Shown: piece by piece, positions 15,339 through 24,196 of the stretch
Layout: each line of letters begins with the position of its first letter
Position numbering within the stretch: the first letter of the stretch is position 1
Translations under genes and position numbers: made by a program
Assembly: GCA_947496705.1 (NCBI GenBank)
Contig: CANMDW010000002.1
Location: 186,001 to 250,000 of the forward strand
Origin: an uncultured Aquimarina sp.
GTDB lineage: Bacteria; Bacteroidota; Bacteroidia; Flavobacteriales; Flavobacteriaceae
Length of the DNA: 64,000 bases
Direction of reading: 5' to 3'
Notes under the pieces: generated by a model
What the model saw: the letters and a program-made list of their open reading frames with translations, nothing else
What the model was told of the DNA's origin: nothing
The model's database searches: none

Positions 15339-16271
15339 TTATAATTTTAATAACGTATGTGTTTCATCATTGTACAGATAGTCATATTTTTTGACCCCTC
15401 CGTAATACCAGTCTAAGATTTGTGTATTATAAAAATTCTTTTTGTGTTGCAAGGCGAGTTGCCCCCTTTCTGACAGGATTAATCGGTCTTTGGTTTGATC
15501 GAGAAACTGAAACAATCTTGCCAGTACACGTTTCATTTGCATATCCCCATACCCATAATATCCCTGGTATTCCAGAGCATACCCCATAAGTTGTTTGATA
15601 TTTTTGATTTGGTATGTGTCTACCATTTCAAGGATATTATGTTCTAATACATTAAGTCCCGTTAGCATATTTGGGAAACGCTGCAAATGAGCCCTCAGGC
15701 ATATGGATAAATACTCGAATGAAGAATTCGTTTTGATCTGTCCTGCAATTTTCTTAGGATTTGATTCACAATATAAAGTCCAAACATGGGTTGCCAGTTC
15801 AAGATCATCTAAAGTGAGTTGTACCCTTTTATCATAATGATCTTTTAATTGAATATCTGATAATTCACAAAGCCCCATAAGTTTTTTCTCATGCTCTATT
15901 CTACCGCTACAAACCAAGTAAACCGGTTTGTCCTCTATTTTCTTACGTATCAATAAACTAATAGCCGCTATCATATTGATATGACAAAACAGGTCATATT
16001 CAAACCACAAAATGACTTCGTCATAATTTTGAAGGTTATCTAACTTTTTGAGTTGTGAAACAAATTTTTCCTGATAACTATCGGGATTGATTCGGTAATA
16101 TTTTTTTAAAAAAGCAGTACGTTTTTCGATCGAAGCTTTAGATTCTACTTTAATTTCGGTAGGCCCTTCACATAGCATTTCTCGCCAGGTAAGGAGCTCG
16201 CCGTCAACCAGTTTTAATTCATTTAATTTTTGAGTGAGACTATCACCGTTTGTAATATGTAAAGTTTTCAT
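15339..16271 (-). CDS. DUF1835 domain-containing protein
   Basis: A 310-residue soluble protein that opens MKTLHITNGDSLTQKLNEL, the DUF1835 signature (TNGDS), and continues with the domain through about residue 125 (VILWFEYDLFCHINMIA). The C-terminal half is helical and resembles the DUF3658-type partner domain. Its biochemical function is not established. The frame is open six codons further upstream (16289), but MKTLHITNGDS is the natural start and leaves 18 bp to the SUI1 gene. It ends one bp before the phosphorylase start. Confidence 0.75.
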   Translation of the reverse strand: MKTLHITNGDSLTQKLNELKLVDGELLTWREMLCEGPTEIKVESKASIEKRTAFLKKYYRINPDSYQEKFVSQLKKLDNLQNYDEVILWFEYDLFCHINMIAAISLLIRKKIEDKPVYLVCSGRIEHEKKLMGLCELSDIQLKDHYDKRVQLTLDDLELATHVWTLYCESNPKKIAGQIKTNSSFEYLSICLRAHLQRFPNMLTGLNVLEHNILEMVDTYQIKNIKQLMGYALEYQGYYGYGDMQMKRVLARLFQFLDQTKDRLILSERGQLALQHKKNFYNTQILDWYYGGVKKYDYLYNDETHTLLKL

Positions 16272-16289
16272 CCCCAATTTTATATGCAT

Positions 16290-16619
16290 TTACCCGCCGA
16301 CGCGCTTTACTTTAAACCCTTTTTCTTTTAGAATATCCATGATCTGTGTGCGATAGTCTCCCTGGATAATGATACTATCATTTTTAAAACTTCCACCTAC
16401 ACTTAACCGGGTCTTCAATTCTTTGGCTAGTTTTTTAAAATCCTTATCGGCTCCGGTATACCCTTCAAGAATTGTAATAGGTTTTCCTTTTCGCTTTTCA
16501 TATTTACAGATAATAGGATCTTCCTGCATCCATAAGTCATTTTTTGGATCCTGAGTAGTTTCCGATTCTTCATATTGATGGTCGGGGAATAGGTTTTTTA
16601 GCTGGTCTTGTAAATCCAT
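16290..16619 (-). CDS. SUI1/YciH family translation factor-like protein
   Basis: A 109-residue protein with a variable acidic N-terminus and a C-terminal eIF1/SUI1 domain (about residues 40-107). Landmarks are KRKGKPITILEGY, LKTRLSVGGSFKND and IIIQGDYRTQIMDILKEKGF. Bacterial YciH homologues bind the small ribosomal subunit and can modulate start-site fidelity; they are non-essential. It sits in the middle of a tight minus-strand cluster, 12 bp from the oxygenase gene. Confidence 0.88.
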   Translation of the reverse strand: MDLQDQLKNLFPDHQYEESETTQDPKNDLWMQEDPIICKYEKRKGKPITILEGYTGADKDFKKLAKELKTRLSVGGSFKNDSIIIQGDYRTQIMDILKEKGFKVKRVGG

Positions 16620-16631
16620 ACTATGTAATAG

Positions 16632-17582
16632 CTATTTCTTTATCAATCCTATTTCAACAAGTCTTTGATGCAAGAACTCACCGGCAGTGATGTCTTCATA
16701 TTGCTTAGGAGTATCTTCTGTAATACATGCTGAAAGGCAATTGAGCTTCATATCACTTCTGGGGTGCATAAAAAATGGGATCGAGTACCGTGGTTTGCCC
16801 CATTGCTCTTTGGGGGGATTTATCACACGATGGATAGTGGATCTTAATTTATTATTTGTATGACGTTCCAACATATCTCCAACGTTGATTACTAATTCAT
16901 CCTCTTGCGGGATTGCATCGATCCATTCACCATCTTTGCGTTGTACCTGTAGCCCACCGGTAGACGCTCCCATAAGCAGGGTAATCAGATTGATATCTCC
17001 ATGTGCACCGGCTCTCACAGCTCCTTTGGGCTCTTCCTGGATAGGAGGATAGTGTATTGGGCGTAAAATACTATTACCATTACTCGCCCAATGGTCAAAA
17101 TAATGCTCATCCAATCCAATATATAAAGCCAAGGCCCTCAAGACATAAATCCCTGTTTTTTCAAGCATTCTGTAGGCTTCCATACCAGTTTCATTAAATC
17201 CTTCTAATTCATCTACAGTCACATTAGGAGGGTATTCTTCGGTTAAATTTGCATCTGCCTCTGGTTCTTGTCCAAAGTGCCAGAATTCTTTAAGATCTCC
17301 TTCTTTTTTGCCTTTTGCATGTTCTTTGCCAAACGAAGTATAACCCCGTTGTCCGCCTAATCCTTCAATTTCGTATTTTTCTTTTGTTGCTGTTGGCAAT
17401 GCAAAGAATGCTTTCACTTCTTTGTATAAACTTTGTACAAGAGTATCGCTCAAAAAATGGTTTTTTAGAGCAACAAAACCGATTTCTTCGTATGCTTTTC
17501 CTATTTGGTTGACAAATTTGTGCTTTTGCGATGGATCATCAGATAAAAAATCTGCCAAATCTACACTGGGTATATTATTCAT
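16632..17582 (-). CDS. 2OG-Fe(II) oxygenase, isopenicillin N synthase-like family
   Basis: A 316-residue cytoplasmic non-haem iron oxygenase. The N-terminal DIOX_N part covers about residues 1-120. In the double-stranded beta-helix the iron ligands are H194 and D196 (AGAHGDINL) and H251 (STIHRV), and the 2-oxoglutarate anchor is RYS at 265-267. All catalytic residues are present. The substrate is unknown; many bacterial homologues are unassigned. The frame is open back to 17651, but MNNIPSVDLADF is the standard start of the fold. It heads the cluster that runs down to 14188. Confidence 0.85.
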   Translation of the reverse strand: MNNIPSVDLADFLSDDPSQKHKFVNQIGKAYEEIGFVALKNHFLSDTLVQSLYKEVKAFFALPTATKEKYEIEGLGGQRGYTSFGKEHAKGKKEGDLKEFWHFGQEPEADANLTEEYPPNVTVDELEGFNETGMEAYRMLEKTGIYVLRALALYIGLDEHYFDHWASNGNSILRPIHYPPIQEEPKGAVRAGAHGDINLITLLMGASTGGLQVQRKDGEWIDAIPQEDELVINVGDMLERHTNNKLRSTIHRVINPPKEQWGKPRYSIPFFMHPRSDMKLNCLSACITEDTPKQYEDITAGEFLHQRLVEIGLIKK

Positions 17583-17752
17583 GAGTCTAATTCTTAGTTT
17601 TGAAGAACTAAAATAGGTGTATTTGATAGAAAACACCTCATAGTTGTTCAAATTTTTAACAATTTATAATAGAACTGGTTTATATTGATCAAATTAATTA
17701 TCAAACTCATTTAAACTATATATCCGATGACTTAAATGAGTTTATTATTACA

Positions 17753-17919
17753 TAGTGTCTGGTCGGAAATATATCACTATTAAATTTGTTTCTTTTTGCG
17801 CTATTTTTAATTTGTTTTTTATCGCTTGATGCTAAGGCATCTGTGTCAAAAAAGAAAATTAAAATCCCATCAAAAATAATTTAAATCATAGAAAACCGTC
17901 TATTTCCGACCGAACACTA
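17753..17919. mobile_element. MITE-like repeat, copy 2 (167 bp)
   Basis: It begins with the same TAGTGTCTGGTCGGAAAT as copy 1 and ends in its reverse complement with two mismatches (CCGAACAC instead of CCAGACAC). The interior is nearly identical to copy 1 in reverse complement. It sits in the 478-bp spacer 17583-18060 between divergent genes; the rest of that spacer shows only a TACATTTA promoter-like sequence at 18035-18042. It has no coding capacity. Confidence 0.8.
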
Positions 17920-18060
17920 CATGGGTAGTTCATATTTTATAGTAAATTTAATTAATTCACCGAATTGTTCAGGGTAAATTAACAACTACTTAATAATAAT
18001 ATATTCTTGGGATGGGTTCTGAAGTAAAAATAACTACATTTACCTAACAAATTTTCTTTT

Positions 18061-20067
18061 ATGGAACACATTTCAGAAGAGAAACCACAGCTGAATTTTG
18101 ATAGAAAAGAATACAGTGATGAGCTATTAACTTCACTGTACCTCAACATGCTTAAACCCAGACTTATTGAGGAAAAAATGCTGGTATTATTGCGACAGGG
18201 AAAAATATCAAAATGGTTTAGTGGTATAGGGCAAGAGGCAATATCTATTGGAATAACAGCTGCCTTAGAAAACGACGAATATATATTGCCGATGCATCGC
18301 AATCTGGGAGTATTTACAACACGTGATATTCCTTTGTACAGGCTGTTTACTCAATGGCAAGGTAAAGCCAGCGGATTTACCAGGGGTCGTGATCGCTCTT
18401 TTCATTTTGGCACACAAGAATATAAGATAGTGGGTATGATTTCGCATCTTGGACCCCAGATGGGTATTGCCTGCGGAATTGCATTGGGAAATCTATTAGA
18501 AAAAAATAACAAGGTTTCTGCAGTTTTTACAGGCGAAGGAGGTACCAGCGAAGGAGATTTTCATGAGGCACTTAATGTAGCTTCAGTATGGAGTTTACCT
18601 GTACTGTTCTGTATTGAGAATAATGGATATGGATTATCTACCCCAACTAGTGAACAATATAATTGTGAGCATCTTGCAGATCGCGGAGCAGGATATGGGA
18701 TAGAGTCTCATATTATTGATGGCAACAATATTCTGGATGTCTATGGTAAAGTAGATGAATTGGCAAAAAGTATGAGACAGCATCCTCGACCTGTGTTGTT
18801 GGAATTTAAGACCTTCAGAATGCGTGGTCACGAAGAGGCGAGTGGTACCAAATATGTACCTCGGGAATTGATGGAATATTGGAATGCCAAAGATCCGATA
18901 GAGAATTATAAAGAGTACCTGATTGATCAGGGGATCATTTCTTTGGATTATGATCTTCAAAAACGTTCTGTTCTAAAAGCTGAAATTGAATCGCATTGGG
19001 AACAGGCAAATAATGAAGCAGCAATCGATGTTGATCTCAAAAAAGAATTAAGTGACGTATATGCTCCATTTACATATGAAGAGGTAAAACCCAAAACCGA
19101 TACCAGAGAACTTAGATTGATAGATGCTATTTCTGATGGACTAAAGGAATCGATGCTGCGGTATAATAATCTCGTGATAATGGGGCAGGATATTGCCGAA
19201 TATGGAGGGGTTTTTAAAATAACCGAAGGTTTTGTTGAGTCGTTTGGAAAAGAACGGGTACGCAATACCCCAATTTGTGAATCCGGAATTGTTTCTGCGG
19301 GATATGGTCTCTCTATTAATAACTATAAAGTTGTAGTAGAAATGCAGTTTGCCGATTTTGTAACTTCGGGATTTAACCCGGTTGTTAACCTATTGGCAAA
19401 ATCAAATTACCGATGGCAACAATCAGCAGATGTTGTCATTAGAATGCCTTGTGGTGCAGGTGTAGGAGCAGGGCCATTTCATAGCCAGACCAATGAAGCC
19501 TGGTTTACCAAAACTCCGGGGCTTAAAGTAGTGTATCCTGCTTTTCCATTGGATGCAAAAGGCTTGTTGGCCACAGCGATCGAAGATCCCAATCCAGTAC
19601 TGTTTTTTGAACATAAAGCACTGTATCGAAGTATCCGTCAGGAAGTTCCGGAGGGATATTACAATCTGCCTTTGGGAAAGTCCTCTGTATTAAAAGAAGG
19701 AAACGATATCACCATCATTAGCTATGGAGCAGCTGTGCATTGGGTGCTGGAAATATTGAAGAAATATAGTGAGGTTTCAGCAGAAGTTATTGATTTAAGA
19801 ACATTACAGCCGTTAGATACCGAAACAATATATACTTCTGTAAATAAAACAGGCAAAGCCATTGTTTTGCAGGAAGATTCTTTATTTGGTGGTATCGCTT
19901 CAGATATTTCGGCACTGATCATGGAACATTGTTTTGAGTTTTTGGATGCGCCTGTAAAGCGGGTAGCGAGTTTGGAAACCCCAATCCCGTTTGATGCTAA
20001 TCTTGAAAAGCAATACCTGGCTAAAAGTAGATTTGAAGAAGAGTTCTTGGCATTGCTGGATTATTAA
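18061..20067 (+). CDS. 2-oxoacid (branched-chain type) dehydrogenase E1, fused alpha and beta subunits
   Basis: A 668-residue thiamine-diphosphate enzyme. Residues ~20-330 are the E1 alpha part, with the ThDP motif GEG(158-160) to NN(187-188) and SFHFG near the active site. From ~345 onward comes the E1 beta part (RLIDAISDGLKESM, MGQDIAEYGGVFKIT, then the transketolase C-terminal domain with VIDLRTLQPLD). It decarboxylates a 2-oxo acid and transfers the acyl group to the lipoyl E2 subunit, which is not in this window. Branched-chain substrates fit the family and the need for branched fatty acids in the phylum (inference). Fusion of alpha and beta is a recurrent arrangement in Bacteroidota. 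Confidence 0.9.
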   Translation: MEHISEEKPQLNFDRKEYSDELLTSLYLNMLKPRLIEEKMLVLLRQGKISKWFSGIGQEAISIGITAALENDEYILPMHRNLGVFTTRDIPLYRLFTQWQGKASGFTRGRDRSFHFGTQEYKIVGMISHLGPQMGIACGIALGNLLEKNNKVSAVFTGEGGTSEGDFHEALNVASVWSLPVLFCIENNGYGLSTPTSEQYNCEHLADRGAGYGIESHIIDGNNILDVYGKVDELAKSMRQHPRPVLLEFKTFRMRGHEEASGTKYVPRELMEYWNAKDPIENYKEYLIDQGIISLDYDLQKRSVLKAEIESHWEQANNEAAIDVDLKKELSDVYAPFTYEEVKPKTDTRELRLIDAISDGLKESMLRYNNLVIMGQDIAEYGGVFKITEGFVESFGKERVRNTPICESGIVSAGYGLSINNYKVVVEMQFADFVTSGFNPVVNLLAKSNYRWQQSADVVIRMPCGAGVGAGPFHSQTNEAWFTKTPGLKVVYPAFPLDAKGLLATAIEDPNPVLFFEHKALYRSIRQEVPEGYYNLPLGKSSVLKEGNDITIISYGAAVHWVLEILKKYSEVSAEVIDLRTLQPLDTETIYTSVNKTGKAIVLQEDSLFGGIASDISALIMEHCFEFLDAPVKRVASLETPIPFDANLEKQYLAKSRFEEEFLALLDY

Positions 20068-20126
20068 TGTTCACTTTCCTGCCATTTTCTGATGAACTTA
20101 AGACGAGACCAATAAACACTACGATG

Positions 20127-20170
20127 AAAAAGAGGGTAGCCGGAAATTAATTTCCGGCTACCCTCTTTTT
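20127..20170. terminator. Bidirectional terminator, perfect 44-bp palindrome
   Basis: A perfect 22-bp stem centred between 20148 and 20149 (core GGTAGCCGGAAATT), with A5 on the left and T5 on the right, lies between two convergent genes. It can terminate transcription from both the E1 gene and the DUF3103-like gene. Confidence 0.92.
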
Positions 20171-20189
20171 TGCTTACAAATGAATGAAC

Positions 20190-21299
20190 TTAGTTTTCTA
20201 ATACGGTAAAAGGACTTAGGTTTACCTTGGCGTTTCTACTAGCTCCGTAGTAATTATTATAAGATTTATTTTTCTCAATCGTATAGAAAGAGTCTACATA
20301 GTCATCATCGTCTGTAAGCCATGAATCAGGCAATGCATTGATAATCGCTCCGGCAATTGTCCCCAAAGCATTTATCCATGATTGACCACTTAACGTTCCG
20401 GCAATTTGTGCAACGCCATCGATAATAATCCCTAATAACTCCTGGTAATTGTAGTTAGAATCCTGTTCAAAAAGCTGAATATTTGCTGCCTGATATCTGT
20501 ATTCGTCCCAGAATAGCATAATTTGGTTCGGGTAATAAGCATCGCCGTCATGATCCAGATAATACATGGGGATCACTTTCAGCTCAGGATTATTGCCGGC
20601 ATCTCTAATCCCGGAGGTGACTGCATAGATTTCTGCACCTCCCTTGATCCAGGGCTCCTGGTCATCTTTTAATTCAATTTTATCGAGTTTGGTAGTTGCT
20701 AAAGAAGCTTTTTCAAAAGACCGATAACGGGTATAAGTGATTGCATTTTTTGATTGCAAACCTGCTTTCTGCAGTTCTTTGTTCATAGCCTCGGCACGAA
20801 GTTGTAAAGCATGAAATCCATTTTTATCAATCACAATTACGGGTACTTCAGGAGCGGTTGATGCATTGAGGAGCACTTTTTCTCCTTTTAAATTGAACGC
20901 AGTGACAGTACTTAATTTTTCTGCGTTTTCTGCAGCAAAAGCTACTAATATTTCATTCAGCCTTATAGGATTACTACTTTTCTGAAGCCAAAACTCATAT
21001 GCTTCAAGATGAACAGATTTTTTGGTGATTGAAGCATTTTGTATAAATTTTGCTTGCTTTTCTGAAGATGATATTTTAGAAAACATAGTTTCTAATGATA
21101 CAGGAAGCCCACTTTTTTTCAATTGCTCTACAATGAGCTTGTTATTGTTATTTTCATTAAAAACCTGAATAAAATCCAGAACAACCTGATCGCCTTCAGC
21201 AATTGCTTCGTTTTCTATAATAGGAGAATCTTCTTGTTTTTCGCAGCTTAGAAAAGTAAAAACTAAAATTGTGACGATGGTAAACGTTGTTTTTTTCAT
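20190..21299 (-). CDS. DUF3103-like lipoprotein
   Basis: A 369-residue exported lipoprotein: the signal sequence ends in the lipobox TFLSC with the acylated cysteine at 19. The first ~130 residues are helical. The C-terminal half contains IPMYYLDHDGDAYYPNQ and LFWDEYRYQAANIQLFEQD, which resemble the DUF3103 family, and a hydrophobic IIDGVAQIAGTLSG segment. No catalytic motif was recognised, and the function is unknown. The family assignment is by memory of motif pattern and is moderate. It is monocistronic, with a TATTTTTG promoter element upstream and a shared terminator downstream. Confidence 0.65.
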   Translation of the reverse strand: MKKTTFTIVTILVFTFLSCEKQEDSPIIENEAIAEGDQVVLDFIQVFNENNNNKLIVEQLKKSGLPVSLETMFSKISSSEKQAKFIQNASITKKSVHLEAYEFWLQKSSNPIRLNEILVAFAAENAEKLSTVTAFNLKGEKVLLNASTAPEVPVIVIDKNGFHALQLRAEAMNKELQKAGLQSKNAITYTRYRSFEKASLATTKLDKIELKDDQEPWIKGGAEIYAVTSGIRDAGNNPELKVIPMYYLDHDGDAYYPNQIMLFWDEYRYQAANIQLFEQDSNYNYQELLGIIIDGVAQIAGTLSGQSWINALGTIAGAIINALPDSWLTDDDDYVDSFYTIEKNKSYNNYYGASRNAKVNLSPFTVLEN

Positions 21300-21324
21300 T
21301 ATGTATTGGTTTTAAGGTGAATTT

Positions 21325-21332
21325 CAAAAATA
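21325..21332 (-). promoter_or_regulatory. -7 promoter element TATTTTTG for the DUF3103-like gene
   Basis: An exact minus-strand match to TAnnTTTG, 25 bp before the start codon at 21299. Confidence 0.5.
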
Positions 21333-21407
21333 ATTCTATTAACCAGAAAATAAAAGTAAAATTGAATTTAATCCCTCATAGAGGGTCTTGTAATCATCTT
21401 CTATACG

Positions 21408-21515
21408 CAAAAGGGTGGTGCCAGGCTAGCTGCCGCAGGAAATCCCGTTAGGGTATTGCAGCTTGTTCTGGTCCCGGTAGTCTCGTTGCTATGCAGATCG
21501 GAAGATTTTGTCTGG
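21408..21515. other. GC-rich structured island upstream of the EPS locus
   Basis: About 108 bp markedly richer in G+C than its flanks, within the 535-bp spacer 21300-21834. It contains an AGCTGC/GCAGCT stem (21428-21463) enclosing a smaller ATCCC-GTTA-GGGTAT hairpin. One plus-strand frame is open through it without a start codon. It may be an RNA structure or a decayed insertion; the function is unknown. Confidence 0.35.
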
Positions 21516-21564
21516 GAGTTTATGTGTGTTGAAGCTGGTGTTTACTATTTTGAAACATAAATAT

Positions 21565-21619
21565 GATACGAGTAGTATAGCACTTATATACGACTCATAT
21601 ACGGCTCATGTACGGATTA
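21565..21619 (+). repeat. Five imperfect tandem 11-mers (consensus TATACGRCTCA)
   Basis: The units are GATACGAGTAG, TATAGCACTTA, TATACGACTCA, TATACGGCTCA and TGTACGGATTA. The middle pair differs at one base and the outer units are degenerate. The 11-bp period is close to one helical turn, so repeated protein contacts on one DNA face are possible. The array lies 125 bp upstream of the candidate EPS promoter. Confidence 0.5.
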
Positions 21620-21717
21620 TCTTACAAGAAGACCTGCTTCACTGTGCGGCATAGAAAGTATGTTTTTTTGATGCTGTTTTTAGTTGAAATGTCTATGATA
21701 TCCGATTAATTTGAATA

Positions 21718-21738
21718 GGGGGTAAAATCCCCTTGAAC
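21718..21738 (+). promoter_or_regulatory. G5-N6-C4-TTRAAC box, EPS block 1
   Basis: It reads GGGGG-TAAAAT-CCCC-TTGAAC. The same arrangement with identical spacing occurs at 55225-55245 upstream of EPS block 3. It ends five bases before the -33 TTG of a candidate promoter, a typical position for an activator site. The binding protein is unknown. Confidence 0.55.
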
Positions 21739-21743
21739 TTATG

Positions 21744-21774
21744 TTGTATGTTCTATAAGGAAATGTTAATTTCG
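21744..21774 (+). promoter_or_regulatory. Candidate promoter of EPS block 1 (TTG-N20-TAATTTCG)
   Basis: TTG at 21744-21746 and TAATTTCG at 21767-21774 (one mismatch to TAnnTTTG) are separated by 20 bp. Transcription would start near 21781, about 54 nt before the first gene. Confidence 0.5.
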
Positions 21775-21834
21775 CAGCATCTATGCAAATGCATGGTCTT
21801 TGGGACTAAAAAACAGGGGATTAAAACATAGTTT

Positions 21835-22833
21835 ATGAACACTAAACAGCTGGAACAATTGGGTTCCTGTAAAATACTGGTGACTGGTGCGGCCGGATTT
21901 ATAGGGGCCAATCTTTGCGAAGCACTACTTACTATTGGAAGTACCGTAATAGGGTTGGATAATTTTGCTACAGGACATCAAAAAAACCTGGCTGCGATAA
22001 TTGACGATTCTAGGTTCACTTTTATCGAAGGGGATATCAGAAACCTTGAGGATTGTCATAAAGCATGTATTGGTGTTGATTTTGTGTTACACCAGGCTGC
22101 TTTGGGCTCTGTACCCAGATCTATCAACGATCCTATCACCACCAATGATGTAAATGTAGGAGGATTTCTTAATATGCTGGTTGCTTCACGAGATGCAGGC
22201 GTAAAACGTTTTATTTATGCTGCCAGTTCTTCTACCTATGGGGATTCTAAAGCATTACCCAAAATTGAAGAAAAAATAGGGAAACCATTGTCTCCATATG
22301 CGATCACCAAATATGTGAATGAGTTGTATGCCAATAACTTTAAAAGAACCTACGATCTCGACACTATAGGATTGCGCTATTTTAATGTGTTTGGTCGTAA
22401 ACAAGATCCTAATGGAGCTTATGCTGCGGTGATTCCAAAGTTTGTGATGCAATTTATGAAGCACGAATCTCCTGTAATTAACGGGGATGGCTCATTTTCC
22501 AGGGATTTTACCTATATCGATAATGTGATCCAAATGAATGTACTGGCAATGCTATCTGATAATCCAGAGTCATTGAATAATGTATATAATACAGCATTTG
22601 GAGAAAGAACTACCTTACATGAATTAACCACTTTATTAAAAGAATATTTATCCGAATTTGATGCTGCCATAGCAGATGTAGAGGTGAAATACGGACCCGA
22701 ACGCAAAGGAGATGTGCCACATTCTTTGGCATCTGTTGATAAAGCGAAAACACTTCTTGGATATGCCCCCGAATTTGATATGAAATCCGGATTGAAAGAA
22801 GCCGTAAAATGGTACTGGAACCACCTAAAATAA
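21835..22833 (+). CDS. UDP-N-acetylglucosamine(-uronate) C4-epimerase, WbpP/TviC-like
   Basis: A 332-residue extended SDR enzyme interconverting UDP-GlcNAc and UDP-GalNAc, or their uronic acids. The Rossmann motif GAAGFIG is at 18-24, the serine block SSSTYG at 131-136 and the catalytic YxxxK at Y155/K159. Several stretches ([44 protein letters not shown]) are those of the WbpP/TviC group. With the following dehydrogenase it gives UDP-GalNAcA. It is the first gene of EPS block 1. Confidence 0.9.
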   Translation: MNTKQLEQLGSCKILVTGAAGFIGANLCEALLTIGSTVIGLDNFATGHQKNLAAIIDDSRFTFIEGDIRNLEDCHKACIGVDFVLHQAALGSVPRSINDPITTNDVNVGGFLNMLVASRDAGVKRFIYAASSSTYGDSKALPKIEEKIGKPLSPYAITKYVNELYANNFKRTYDLDTIGLRYFNVFGRKQDPNGAYAAVIPKFVMQFMKHESPVINGDGSFSRDFTYIDNVIQMNVLAMLSDNPESLNNVYNTAFGERTTLHELTTLLKEYLSEFDAAIADVEVKYGPERKGDVPHSLASVDKAKTLLGYAPEFDMKSGLKEAVKWYWNHLK

Positions 22834-22863
22834 CTTCAGTTTCTAATAAATAAACAACAACCC

Positions 22864-24147
22864 ATGCAAGATATTAAAATTGCCGTTATAGGATTAGGAT
22901 ATGTAGGATTACCGTTGGCCAGGTTATTTGCCACCAAATATACTGTAATAGGTTTTGATATAAATCAAAAAAGAATCAATGAATTATCATCTGGAACCGA
23001 CACTACACTTGAAGTAGAAGATGATCTGCTGCAATCTGTGTTGAAGAAGGATGCTGATTTTAATAAAAACGGACTCTATTGCTCCTCAAATACAGAAGAT
23101 ATTAAAGATTGTAATTATTATGTAATTACGGTGCCAACACCAGTAGATAAAAATAACAGACCCGATCTTACACCATTATATAAGTCAAGTGAAACTGTAG
23201 GAGAGGTGTTAAAAAAAGGAGATATCGTAATCTATGAATCAACGGTGTATCCGGGAGTTACAGAGGAAGAATGTATCCCAGTGCTGGAAAGGGTAAGCAG
23301 ATTAAAATTTAATATAGATTTTTTTGCTGGATATTCACCAGAACGTATCAATCCGGGAGATAAGAAACATACTGTAGAAAAAATTCTTAAGGTTACTGCT
23401 GGATCCACTCCGGAGATTGGTAAGAAGGTAGATGATTTATACAACTCTGTGATCACCGCAGGAACGCATTTGGCGCCAACGATAAAAGTGGCAGAAGCAG
23501 CCAAAGTGATCGAAAACTCGCAAAGGGATATTAATATCGCTTTTGTGAACGAGCTAGCCAAGATCTTTAATTTAATGGATATTGATACCAATGATGTATT
23601 GAAAGCGGCAGGAACCAAATGGAATTTTCTTCCTTTTAAGCCCGGATTGGTTGGAGGTCATTGTATCGGTGTAGATCCATACTATTTGGCACAACGGGCA
23701 CAGGAGTTTGGATATCACCCAGAAATCATCCTGGCAGGTCGTAGGCTTAATGATAGTATGGGACAATATGTAGCATCTGAAGTTATTAAATTAATGGTGA
23801 AACATGACATTCATATTAAAGGAGCCAATGTACTGGTGCTGGGAATAACTTTTAAGGAAAATTGCCCCGATGTACGTAATACAAGAGCTGTGGATGTAAT
23901 TCGGCAATTAAAAGATTTTGGAACCGAAATCACCATTTATGACCCGTGGGCAAATCCTGGTGAAGTAATGCATGAGTATAACCTGGAGACAACAATCAAT
24001 TTACCTGATCAAAAATACGATGCAGTAGTCTTAACCGTTGCGCATAATGAATATTTGAATATCGATCTCAAATCATTGTTAATGCCCAATGGTGTTTTGT
24101 ATGATGTAAAAGGTATATTGAAAGAAGGAGTACACGGAAGATTGTAG
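22864..24147 (+). CDS. Nucleotide-sugar dehydrogenase, WbpO/TviB-like (UDP-GalNAcA formation)
   Basis: A 427-residue NAD-dependent enzyme of the UDP-glucose/UDP-ManNAc dehydrogenase superfamily. It oxidises C6 of an N-acetylhexosamine in two steps. The NAD-binding motif GLGYVGLPLA is at 10-19, and the catalytic cysteine C267 lies in GGHCIGVDPYYLA. A central helix and a C-terminal UDP-binding domain (GITFKENCPDVRNTRAVDV) follow. Pairing with the adjacent C4-epimerase is the TviB/TviC (WbpO/WbpP) arrangement, so the product is probably UDP-GalNAcA. Confidence 0.9.
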   Translation: MQDIKIAVIGLGYVGLPLARLFATKYTVIGFDINQKRINELSSGTDTTLEVEDDLLQSVLKKDADFNKNGLYCSSNTEDIKDCNYYVITVPTPVDKNNRPDLTPLYKSSETVGEVLKKGDIVIYESTVYPGVTEEECIPVLERVSRLKFNIDFFAGYSPERINPGDKKHTVEKILKVTAGSTPEIGKKVDDLYNSVITAGTHLAPTIKVAEAAKVIENSQRDINIAFVNELAKIFNLMDIDTNDVLKAAGTKWNFLPFKPGLVGGHCIGVDPYYLAQRAQEFGYHPEIILAGRRLNDSMGQYVASEVIKLMVKHDIHIKGANVLVLGITFKENCPDVRNTRAVDVIRQLKDFGTEITIYDPWANPGEVMHEYNLETTINLPDQKYDAVVLTVAHNEYLNIDLKSLLMPNGVLYDVKGILKEGVHGRL

Positions 24148-24196
24148 CAGGAAATTGTATAACTATAACCAAAACAACTAATAAACCAATCATACT

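Noticed and set aside
21565..21619. CRISPR-like array
   Set aside because: Units are 11 bp, contiguous, without spacers, and no cas gene is present.
21560..21660. Possible group II intron domain V remnant (CTCATATACGG...GTACGG)
   Set aside because: The characteristic 34-nt hairpin and the reverse-transcriptase gene are missing; the 11-bp tandem repeat explains the pattern better.
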